This document shows, in pieces, positions 1 to 5,409 of a stretch of DNA of 5,889 nucleotides. Numbering within the stretch: the stretch's first letter is position 1; each line of letters starts with the position of its first letter. The DNA is from Thermoprotei archaeon. Lineage in GTDB: Archaea; Thermoproteota; Thermoprotei; Thermofilales; B20-G17. The stretch lies in NCBI GenBank assembly GCA_003650785.1, contig QMRW01000081.1, positions 1 through 5,889 on the forward strand, in the 5' to 3' direction. The notes below the pieces were generated by a model that made no database searches, was not told where the DNA came from, and saw only the letters and a program-made list of their open reading frames with translations. The translations under genes and the position numbers were made by a program.

Positions 1-61
1 ATATTATACTGCTTTCTCGCTAGTCTTCGCTCTATATTCATGTTCGCTCTAAAACTTAGGG

Positions 62-73
62 ATTTAAAAATAT
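62..73 (-). terminator. U-rich terminator after the iolM-iolO operon
   Basis: On the minus strand, about 14 bases after the epimerase stop codon, the sequence reads ATATTTTTAAAT. Archaeal RNA polymerase ends at such U-rich tracts without a strong hairpin. No other gene is seen in positions 1-83. Confidence 0.35.
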
Positions 74-83
74 GACTTCCTTC

Positions 84-899
84 TTATAAACTGGCCATTA
101 TTCTACGAAGGTATTCAATAGTGGCCCTGGCAGCAGTGTCAGGATCTGGGATAGGTAATATTTCAGCTGAGAGATAGTTTTTATAACCTATATCTTTCAG
201 TACGCTAAGAATAGACTTGAAGTTTAGATGTCCCATTCCCGGTGCTAGGCGATTGCTATCGGCTACGTGTACATGTGCTATTAATCCCCCCGCCGATCGT
301 AGGGAGTCCTCAATAATAGGTTCCTCAATGTTCATATGAAATGTATCCACTAGCAACTTTAGATTATCTGAGGATACTCTATGTACCATTTCCAGTGCTT
401 CTTCTATCCTATTTATTAGCCGGGTCTCATATCTATTGAGAGGCTCTAGTACTAGAGTTACTCCCCTCGACTCTGCTACTCTACAACATTCTTTAAGACC
501 CTGTTCCAACATACTAAGGGCTTTATCCCTAGGTATCTCTCTGCTCTCTCCTCTTATCAGTCCTATTACTACGAGCGCATTTAGTAGTTCAGCTAGTTCA
601 ATATATTTTCCTAGAGCTTCTACTGCCTTAGTCCTTAGAGAACTATCTAAGCTGGTTAAAGACCACTTATAGTGTAAGTACGAAAGACCTGTACTTAGAG
701 CTGGCACTTCAAGGTCATAGTCTGCTAGTATTCTCTTCAAGTGCTCAATATCTACTTTCCAAGGATTGGGAAATGATAATTCAACACCTTCATAGCCCAT
801 AGTGTGTGCCTTCTTTATACAATCCTCTAATCTACCCTTCAGTGCAATACTCTCAAATACAGCTTCTTGGACACTTACTACCATTGAGAGCTTAAACAT
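84..899 (-). CDS. iolO: 5-keto-L-gluconate epimerase-like sugar isomerase/epimerase (IolO type)
   Basis: This is a complete cytoplasmic TIM-barrel protein of the xylose isomerase-like / D-tagatose 3-epimerase superfamily, 271 residues from the ATG at 897-899. Predicted role: epimerising 5-keto-L-gluconate to D-tagaturonate in the Thermotoga-type inositol pathway. Numbered from that ATG, the expected metal ligands are E152 (in LEPLNRYE), D185 (DTFHMN), H211 (HVADSNR) and E246 (SAE), with H188 and R217 as substrate-binding residues. This spacing equals that of Pseudomonas D-tagatose 3-epimerase as I remember it. The N-terminal KLS, the NALVVIGLIRG segment, DTFHMNIEE and ADSNR-APG-GH all recall Thermotoga IolO. 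A GTG at 906-908, giving 274 residues, overlaps the stop of the upstream dehydrogenase gene. I prefer the ATG because the GTGAG just before it can serve as ribosome binding site and the protein then begins like IolO. It is the second gene of a coupled pair. Alternatives are a hydroxypyruvate isomerase or ketose 3-epimerase of the same fold. Confidence 0.85.
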   Translation of the reverse strand: MFKLSMVVSVQEAVFESIALKGRLEDCIKKAHTMGYEGVELSFPNPWKVDIEHLKRILADYDLEVPALSTGLSYLHYKWSLTSLDSSLRTKAVEALGKYIELAELLNALVVIGLIRGESREIPRDKALSMLEQGLKECCRVAESRGVTLVLEPLNRYETRLINRIEEALEMVHRVSSDNLKLLVDTFHMNIEEPIIEDSLRSAGGLIAHVHVADSNRLAPGMGHLNFKSILSVLKDIGYKNYLSAEILPIPDPDTAARATIEYLRRIMASL

Positions 900-903
900 T
901 GAG

Positions 904-908
904 CTCAC
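904..908 (-). promoter_or_regulatory. GTGAG ribosome binding site that decides the iolO start
   Basis: Read on the minus strand, GTGAG ends 4 bases before the ATG at 897-899 and overlaps the TGA of the upstream gene. The same GTG could be taken as a start codon, but no binding sequence precedes it; only A/T-rich coding sequence of the upstream gene does. Confidence 0.45.
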
Positions 909-2077
909 GGCTTTATAGTTATTTTAGCATCTATTCTCTTAGTAGATCTCTCAAGTGCCTCTATTCCCTCTGATAACCTATATCTCCTCGTTATTATCTT
1001 AGTCATATCTATTTTTCCGGCAGCCATTAACCTTATAACAAATGGAAATATCCAGTGACCACTATGTCCTTGGCTACCGAAAATCTGAGATCTTCTAACT
1101 TGGAAGTACTCTAGCCATACAGGTGCTTCTACATCAGCTCTTCCAATCCATGCTATCTTACCATTTATCGCTAGGCATTTTTCCATCTGTGGAAGTGTTG
1201 CTTTTGGTGCACCGGCAGCCTCTATTTGCATATCAGCTCCCCAGCCACCTGTAACATCTAGGATTTTTTCATAGGGTTGTATACCCTTAGCTTCTAGATC
1301 CTTTGGGTTAAAGGTATAATCAGCTCCCATTTCCTTTGCTAATTCGAGTCTCTCTGGAACTACTTCAAAGGCTATGATCATTCCAGCACCAGCAGCTTTT
1401 GCTAGTGCTATACATGCTAATCCTATGGGACCACAGCCCCATACTACTATATAGGCTCCGGGTCTAAAGCCTCCAGCTCTTACGAACATGGCATTATAGG
1501 ATACGGAGGTGGGTTCTACTAGTGATCCAGCTTCGTACATTCTATCTTCACTCTTATACACATCTAGTAGACTATCTATCTTCCAGCAGTATTTTGCTGG
1601 AACGATCATGTACTCAGCAAATCCACCATCCTTAGTAAATCCCATCTCCTCGAGATTTATACAGTGATTTAATAAACCACCACGGCATGGATCACAAATA
1701 CCACACCACCACATCTCCTCACAAGTTACAGGGTCTCCGGGTTTAAGCCAATCTACTCCCCTACCGACCTCTACAACCTCACCAGAGAGTTCGTGCCCTA
1801 TGACCACTGGAAGTGGTCCCACTAGTCCTGGATATAGCATGTATCCTTCCTCATCTTTTTCATACATGTGAACATCACTTCCACAAATTCCACAGGCCTT
1901 AATTCTCAATAGAACCTCTCCTGGCCCTGGCTCGGGTCTCTTTATCTCCTCCAGTTTAATAGTAGTATTTTTCCAAACTCTACTTCCATGCTGTGCCTTC
2001 CTAGTACTCTCTTCCTCCGGTGTAGGTCTATAATCCTTTCTCGGGATCCACTCACCATGTAACCTTAGAGCTAGCAT
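905..2077 (-). CDS. iolM: Zinc-dependent dehydrogenase, scyllo-inosose 3-dehydrogenase-like (IolM type)
   Basis: This is a complete 390-residue cytoplasmic medium-chain dehydrogenase (threonine/sorbitol dehydrogenase-like). Predicted role: NAD-dependent oxidation of scyllo-inosose to a diketo-inositol. The catalytic zinc site is visible as C62 (CGICGSD), H95-E96 (GHE) and E188 (VEP). The structural zinc site is C125, C128, C131 and C139. The Rossmann motif G214-C-G-P-I-G219 is followed by an acidic residue, E238, at the end of the second strand, which favours NAD over NADP. An N-terminal extension of about 30 residues before the GroES-like domain, the DEEGY-LYPGL segment, AGSLVEPTSV and a late FQVRR-QI-GSQGHSGH block match my memory of Thermotoga IolM rather than of ordinary threonine dehydrogenases. 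The ATG at 2075-2077 lies some 35 bases after a minus-strand TATA-like box, so the leader is very short. The stop TGA overlaps the alternative GTG start of the epimerase gene by 4 bases, which implies one transcript. If it is not IolM, it would be another polyol dehydrogenase. Confidence 0.87.
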   Translation of the reverse strand: MLALRLHGEWIPRKDYRPTPEEESTRKAQHGSRVWKNTTIKLEEIKRPEPGPGEVLLRIKACGICGSDVHMYEKDEEGYMLYPGLVGPLPVVIGHELSGEVVEVGRGVDWLKPGDPVTCEEMWWCGICDPCRGGLLNHCINLEEMGFTKDGGFAEYMIVPAKYCWKIDSLLDVYKSEDRMYEAGSLVEPTSVSYNAMFVRAGGFRPGAYIVVWGCGPIGLACIALAKAAGAGMIIAFEVVPERLELAKEMGADYTFNPKDLEAKGIQPYEKILDVTGGWGADMQIEAAGAPKATLPQMEKCLAINGKIAWIGRADVEAPVWLEYFQVRRSQIFGSQGHSGHWIFPFVIRLMAAGKIDMTKIITRRYRLSEGIEALERSTKRIDAKITIKP

Positions 2078-2086
2078 ATGATCTCA

Positions 2087-2099
2087 CGATAAGTTATCG
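2087..2099. repeat. Inverted repeat CGATAA-G-TTATCG, candidate operator
   Basis: This is a perfect 6-base inverted repeat with a one-base centre, 13 bases in all. It lies between the iolM TATA-like box and the start codon, overlapping the predicted transcription start. That is the classic place for a repressor operator in archaea. No second full copy was found by eye; a TTATCGG half site occurs at 3482-3488. Confidence 0.5.
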
Positions 2100-2107
2100 G
2101 CGTTTTA

Positions 2108-2116
2108 GTAAATAAG
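2108..2116 (-). promoter_or_regulatory. TATA-like box of the iolM-iolO operon
   Basis: Read on the minus strand this is CTTATTTAC, centred about 35 bases before the iolM ATG. With the usual archaeal spacing, transcription would begin near 2086, leaving a leader of roughly 8 bases. A poorly matched competitor (GAATTATAC) lies further upstream, near 2140-2148. Confidence 0.45.
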
Positions 2117-2148
2117 CATTCACATAGCTAGTATCTTTGGTATAATTC

Positions 2149-2178
2149 GAGGGAGGTGTTGCAACATAATACTCCCTC
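2149..2178. repeat. Nested palindrome: TGTTGCAACA within a GAGGGAG/CTCCCTC hairpin
   Basis: GAGGGAG (2149-2155) pairs perfectly with CTCCCTC (2172-2178). The 16-base loop contains TGTTGCAACA (2157-2166), itself a perfect 10-base palindrome. It lies mid-way in the divergent control region, away from both predicted transcripts, so a protein binding site is more likely than an RNA structure. Confidence 0.45.
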
Positions 2179-2288
2179 TTTCATAACTAGTAGCATTATA
2201 AAGTTCCCCTCTTATGATTGCTAGAGGATCGTTTATATCATGTCTACGTTCTCCCCTTAAAGTATGTTCTAGGGTATTCTTGCAGAGG

Positions 2289-2296
2289 TTTTAAAA
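2289..2296 (+). promoter_or_regulatory. TATA box of the iolG-like gene
   Basis: TTTTAAAA preceded by the purine-rich CAGAGG, which could serve as a TFB recognition element. Its centre is about 38 bases before the ATG, which predicts a start near 2318-2320 and a leader just long enough for the Shine-Dalgarno sequence. A direct repeat (ACTTTAG, at 2299-2305 and 2307-2313) lies between the box and the predicted start. Confidence 0.6.
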
Positions 2297-2318
2297 GTAC
2301 TTTAGGACTTTAGACATT

Positions 2319-2327
2319 GAAGGTGGT
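2319..2327 (+). promoter_or_regulatory. Ribosome binding site of the iolG-like gene
   Basis: GAAGGTGGT contains GGTG, which is complementary to the conserved 3' end of archaeal 16S rRNA, and ends 3 bases before the ATG. It supports the chosen start codon. Confidence 0.6.
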
Positions 2328-2330
2328 AAT

Positions 2331-3341
2331 ATGAGGAGAATAGGTATCGGTGTTGTAGGTTTAGGCAGAATAGGAAGACTGCATGCTGAGGTATTCCATG
2401 CAAAGATTGAGAGAGCAAGGCTTGTAGCAGTATGTGATATCTCCGAAGAATTAGCAAAAAGTATAGGTGAGTCTATGGGTGTTAAGTGGTATAAGGATTA
2501 TGATTCTATGCTCAAGGATCGAGAAATAGATGCTGTAGTTATATGTACACCTACATTCCTTCACGCCAATATGGTAATACGGGCACTAGAGAGCGATAAG
2601 GATGTATTCTGTGAAAAACCTCTTACAGTTACCTCGACGGAGGCTAAGGAGGTTCTTAAGAAGGTTGAGGAGAGCAAAAGAATACTCCAGGTAGGTTATA
2701 TGAGGAGATTTGATCCAGCTTTTTCGCAAGCTAAGGAGAAGATAGTAAGAGGTGTTATTGGAAAACCTTTGATCTTCATAGGTATTGCTAGAGATCCCGC
2801 TCCTCCACCCGGATGGGCTGCCGATCCCAAGCTCAGTGGAGGGATATTCCTAGATATGCTATCACATGACTTCGATATGGCTAGATGGCTTATAGACTCT
2901 GAGGTTACTAAAGTCTATGTAAGAGGAGGTAGCTACATATACAAAGAAGTTAAAGAGAAGGGGGATTTAGACGTAGTAGCTATAAACTTCGAGTTTAAGA
3001 ATGGAGCATTAGGAATAATACACGGGAGTAGAAAATCAGCCTTTGGGTATGATCTTAGAACTGAAGTTATGGGTACTGAGGGTACACTCTATGTAGGTTG
3101 CTCACATGATCCACTACTTTCAGTAGGGACAAGTGAGGGTCTAACATTTTATGGAGTACAGTGGTTCTTCAAGAGATTTTATGATGCATATGTAGAGGAG
3201 GATAAACATTTTGTAGAGTGTATTATTGAGAATCGTAAACCTTTGATTACTGCACTAGACGGTCTAAGAGCTGTCCAGATAGCTGAGGCCTGTTGGAGAT
3301 CACTAAAGAATGAAAAGCCTGAGGAAGTCTCCCTAGATTGA
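2331..3341 (+). CDS. iolG: Gfo/Idh/MocA dehydrogenase, myo-inositol 2-dehydrogenase-like (IolG type)
   Basis: This is a complete 336-residue cytoplasmic oxidoreductase, predicted to oxidise myo-inositol to scyllo-inosose with NAD. The N-terminal Rossmann domain (about 1-125) carries GLGRIG at 10-15, D36 after the second strand, and EKP at 95-97 with catalytic lysine K96. The C-terminal alpha/beta domain carries D175 and H179 in the GGIFLD-MLSHDFDMARW segment. The K96/D175/H179 set corresponds to K97/D172/H176 of Bacillus IolG. The segments RDPAPPP (154-160), SGGIFLDM and NGALGIIHGSRKSAFGYD resemble Thermotoga IolG. The ATG at 2331 has a well-placed GGTG ribosome binding site and a TATA box 35-42 bases upstream. 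The gene is divergent from the iolM-iolO pair across a shared control region, which supports a joint pathway. Gfo/Idh/MocA enzymes vary widely in substrate, so a related cyclitol or sugar is possible. Confidence 0.82.
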   Translation: MRRIGIGVVGLGRIGRLHAEVFHAKIERARLVAVCDISEELAKSIGESMGVKWYKDYDSMLKDREIDAVVICTPTFLHANMVIRALESDKDVFCEKPLTVTSTEAKEVLKKVEESKRILQVGYMRRFDPAFSQAKEKIVRGVIGKPLIFIGIARDPAPPPGWAADPKLSGGIFLDMLSHDFDMARWLIDSEVTKVYVRGGSYIYKEVKEKGDLDVVAINFEFKNGALGIIHGSRKSAFGYDLRTEVMGTEGTLYVGCSHDPLLSVGTSEGLTFYGVQWFFKRFYDAYVEEDKHFVECIIENRKPLITALDGLRAVQIAEACWRSLKNEKPEEVSLD

Positions 3342-3344
3342 TCG

Positions 3345-3361
3345 CTCTCTAGAGGCTTTTT
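3345..3361 (+). terminator. Terminator after the iolG-like gene
   Basis: Four bases after the stop codon there is a CTCTAGAG palindrome (3347-3354) and then TTTTT at 3357-3361. A second T-run (six Ts) follows at about 3396-3401. Both fit U-tract termination before the convergent gene. The remaining spacer to 3530 holds only weak inverted repeats (for example ATAGAG/CTCTAT at 3463-3480, and the palindrome ATAGTACTAT at 3517-3526). Confidence 0.45.
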
Positions 3362-3530
3362 GAGTATATATTCCATCCAAAGGAGATTTCAGCTCTTTTT
3401 TATAGATCCCATATCCAGACTGACACAACTTCTACACAGAAAAGTGTCGACTTACAAAGCTCATAGAGTATATCCTCTATCTTATCGGATTGTTAGTACC
3501 ATCTTCTTTTATGAACATAGTACTATTTTA

Positions 3531-4283
3531 CTATGGTTTGCCTAGGAATTCAAAGGCTATCTTAAAGGTCTCCTCAGCTTCTTCCGAAGAAGCTACTCCT
3601 AAAGCCACTGAATTTATAAAGGGTAATTCTCTAATGAACTCTAGGGCAGTTTTTGGTTTAAGCATTCCTGCTGCTAGCACCTTCTTTCCTATGATAGGGA
3701 TACCTAATTCCCGGTAGATCTCAATAACGCTTTCTAGGGTGGTATCTAGGAATTTACCCAGTCTGTTTATAGGAGCCATCACAATATCTATCTCAAAGTC
3801 CATCTTCTTGAGCCAAGTGAGTGTTTTCATGGGTTCATGAACTACTACTCCAGTTATAGGTGATACCTCTCTACAGGCCTCTAGGTGAAATTTAAGCTCA
3901 CTTTCACTTCTCATATCGCTGATTACTCCATGTACTAGTGTTATAGTTGCACTTAAATCTAATAAGGCCCTTATAGAGAACTCTATGTCATCTGGTAGGA
4001 GAGTTCCTACTATTGTAATTTTTTCTTCAAAACTCTCTAATGCACTCTTTACTCCTTCATAAACCCAGGGATAGGGAAGCACATGTATACCTCTCACCCC
4101 TATTTCAAGAGACTTCCTTACTACCCTTTCGACGGCCTTAGGGTTGTCTACAAATCTAAGTTCATATTCAAAAGACCTCACTCCAAACTGTCCTGCAGCT
4201 ATGAATGGACTAGTACCAAGTAGGACTCTCGGAATCCTGTGTCCTCTAATCTCCAACAATACACACCCTAGTAGACTATGCAT
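3531..4283 (-). CDS. Uncharacterised TIM-barrel protein, degenerate aldo-keto reductase-like
   Basis: I do not recognise the function of this protein. At 250 residues it has no signal peptide or membrane segment, and it shows eight strand-like blocks in TIM-barrel order: RVLLGTSPF, GIHVLP, ITIVGTLLP, ITLVHGV, GVVVHEP, IDIVMAPIN, IPIIGKKVLAAG and INSVALGVAS. The first block, the Y74-containing PWVYEGVKSAL segment and the final GVASSEEAEE recall aldo-keto reductases. However, the Asp that normally follows the second strand and the catalytic Lys after the third are not where they would be expected, and the chain is shorter than the usual 280-330 residues. It is therefore probably not a normal reductase. 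It converges with the iolG-like gene and diverges from the membrane-protein gene, so a role in the same pathway is plausible but unproven. The ATG at 4281-4283 may be too early: a TATA-like box ends 5 bases before it, and TTG codons at 4257-4259 or 4254-4256 fit a start better, giving about 241-242 residues. Confidence 0.6.
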   Translation of the reverse strand: MHSLLGCVLLEIRGHRIPRVLLGTSPFIAAGQFGVRSFEYELRFVDNPKAVERVVRKSLEIGVRGIHVLPYPWVYEGVKSALESFEEKITIVGTLLPDDIEFSIRALLDLSATITLVHGVISDMRSESELKFHLEACREVSPITGVVVHEPMKTLTWLKKMDFEIDIVMAPINRLGKFLDTTLESVIEIYRELGIPIIGKKVLAAGMLKPKTALEFIRELPFINSVALGVASSEEAEETFKIAFEFLGKP

Positions 4284-4287
4284 GAGC

Positions 4288-4295
4288 TATTTAAA
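4288..4295 (-). promoter_or_regulatory. TATA-like box of the TIM-barrel gene
   Basis: Minus-strand TTTAAATA, ending 5 bases before the ATG at 4281-4283. Usual spacing would put the transcription start near 4265, inside the longest reading frame, which points to a start codon further downstream. Confidence 0.45.
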
Positions 4296-4410
4296 GGAGG
4301 TGTCTCTGTACTTGAAGTATATTACTCTAGATCACGAGTTAATGTTCCTCAGTACCTAGTACGAGAGTAGGATCCCTATGTTTAAACAATTTAATCATTT
4401 TAAGGATATG

Positions 4411-4418
4411 TTTAAATT
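4411..4418 (+). promoter_or_regulatory. TATA box of the membrane-protein gene
   Basis: TTTAAATT centred about 33 bases before the ATG at 4448. Transcription would start near 4440, which leaves a leader of about 8 bases. A second TTTAAA at 4381-4386 is probably too far upstream. Confidence 0.5.
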
Positions 4419-4447
4419 GAGATCTAGAGAGAACCTCATGGTAGGAT

Positions 4448-5269
4448 ATGAAGACTGATAGGTATAGCCTGTATATCGCTACTACAACTATATGTTCAGT
4501 ACTCTATGCCATAGGCGCTTATGCTACCAGCTATATAGAATCACCTTGGGGCATAGGACAATTCAGACCAGCTGTAGTGATTCCTGCAGTATTTGCTATA
4601 GTTTTTGGACCGTGGGTGGGAGGGATTGGAGCAGCACTGGGTACATTTATTCAGAGCATAATCAGGTATGGTCAACCCTGGCTTACTTTAGTCTCTGGTA
4701 CTCCTGCTAATTTTCTAGGCTTTTATTTAATGGGATGGCTACTCCATAGGAAATTTAACTGGACTAGATTCATGGTAGTATCAGTGGTACTACTGATAGT
4801 AGCAAATTTCGTATGTGCTCTTGGTGTTCTCATCTATTTCATACTCTTTAGAATATTCCCACTTACACTTCCTATAGAGTTCTACTTAGGCTTTTCAATA
4901 GGACTCACTCTCTGGTGGTATATAACAATGCTTCCCTTCGTATTACTAGTGACTCCAGTCCTTTTGAGAATATGTGCTAAAGTCATACCCAATCTAATGC
5001 CGAAAGATATCTTAGAATCTAGTCTAAAACAGGAAATTCCATCTAGACTCTTTGAAGTAGTACTAGTGCTCTCTGGAATAGGTATGATTGTAATAGGGCT
5101 ACTCACATTCTTACCCCAAGCAGAGGTACTAGTAGTAGCCTATAAGGCAAAACCCGTAGTTGCGAAGCTTATACTTAACGGTATAAGGACAATGTTCCTA
5201 CTTACGGGAGGGGGCTGTACAGTAGTAGGTATGAGCTTACGTATTCTAGCTCATTACATTAAGATTTAG
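4448..5269 (+). CDS. Multi-spanning membrane protein, ECF transporter S component-like
   Basis: This is a complete, very hydrophobic 273-residue protein with about six to seven predicted membrane segments, near residues 8-28, 42-68, 84-99, 108-135, 147-174, 201-222 and 247-268. A polar stretch at about 176-200 separates the first five from the last two. The second segment, with RPAV, PAVFAIVFGP and VGGIGAALGTF, recalls the small-molecule-binding S components of ECF transporters, which work with shared ATPase and T subunits. Those partners are not in this window. The final pair of helices makes it longer than a typical S component of about 180-200 residues. The start is firm: a TAG lies in frame at 4442-4444, so the ATG at 4448 is the first possible codon. 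A TTTAAATT box at 4411-4418 predicts a leader of about ten bases. Its position among cyclitol genes suggests uptake of inositol or a related compound, but this is an inference and the family call is moderate. Confidence 0.62.
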   Translation: MKTDRYSLYIATTTICSVLYAIGAYATSYIESPWGIGQFRPAVVIPAVFAIVFGPWVGGIGAALGTFIQSIIRYGQPWLTLVSGTPANFLGFYLMGWLLHRKFNWTRFMVVSVVLLIVANFVCALGVLIYFILFRIFPLTLPIEFYLGFSIGLTLWWYITMLPFVLLVTPVLLRICAKVIPNLMPKDILESSLKQEIPSRLFEVVLVLSGIGMIVIGLLTFLPQAEVLVVAYKAKPVVAKLILNGIRTMFLLTGGGCTVVGMSLRILAHYIKI

Positions 5270-5292
5270 AGGAATTGTCATTACCTATCCTA

Positions 5293-5329
5293 CTAGACTC
5301 CCCGTTCGTAGGAGTATAGGACTATTTTG
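5293..5329 (+). terminator. Hairpin and T-run after the membrane-protein gene
   Basis: ACTCC (5297-5301) pairs with GGAGT (5311-5315) around a 9-base loop. After one mismatch, CTA pairs with TAG (5293-5295 with 5317-5319). TTTT follows at 5326-5329. It begins about 24 bases after the stop codon. The same bases also form one arm of a longer inverted repeat around the next promoter. Confidence 0.4.
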
Positions 5330-5365
5330 TAGGGCAGAGACGCTCCATGGATTTTAGTGAAAGTG

Positions 5366-5373
5366 CTTATAAG
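5366..5373 (+). promoter_or_regulatory. TATA-like box of the second Gfo/Idh/MocA gene
   Basis: CTTATAAG, inside the 10-base palindrome GCTTATAAGC, centred about 40 bases before the ATG at 5410. The predicted start is near 5396, giving a leader of about 14 bases with at best a weak GGGT-type binding site. Confidence 0.5.
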
Positions 5374-5409
5374 CTCAGGTTCTAGGTCTATGAACGGGTA
5401 GGGTATCAC

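Larger units (their letters stand above)
2078..2330. promoter_or_regulatory. Divergent control region between the iolM-iolO and iolG-like genes
   Basis: This 253-base stretch separates two divergent transcription units. No convincing gene lies in it. It holds a minus-strand TATA-like box (2108-2116), a plus-strand TATA box (2289-2296), a 13-base inverted repeat next to the iolM start (2087-2099), a 10-base palindrome inside a larger hairpin (2149-2178), and a short direct repeat downstream of the plus-strand TATA box (2299-2313). Having both promoters and several symmetric sites in one spacer suggests shared regulation of the pathway genes. No regulator gene is visible in the window. Confidence 0.6.

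Noticed and set aside
436..672. Plus-strand open frame of 78 codons
   Set aside because: It lies entirely antisense to the epimerase gene, is rich in Ser, Leu and Pro from complementary codons, and shows no family motif.
2135..2220. Possible tRNA, because ATTCGAGGG resembles a T-loop
   Set aside because: No acceptor stem, anticodon arm or D-arm can be paired around it.
3179..3717. Short frames across the convergent junction, on both strands
   Set aside because: They overlap the ends of the two convergent genes or cover A/T-rich spacer. None has a ribosome binding site or a recognisable motif.
4296..4302. A perfect GGAGGTG Shine-Dalgarno sequence on the plus strand
   Set aside because: The only frame that follows is under 20 codons and ends at 4359, so no gene can be supported.
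4144..4359. Plus-strand frame running from inside the TIM-barrel gene into the spacer
   Set aside because: Mostly antisense to a better supported gene, with no start signal or motif.
4438..4458. Tiny upstream frame (MVGYED) overlapping the start of the membrane-protein gene
   Set aside because: Six codons arising by chance where the sequence holds two ATGs close together. The predicted transcript start is near this ATG, so it may not even be transcribed.
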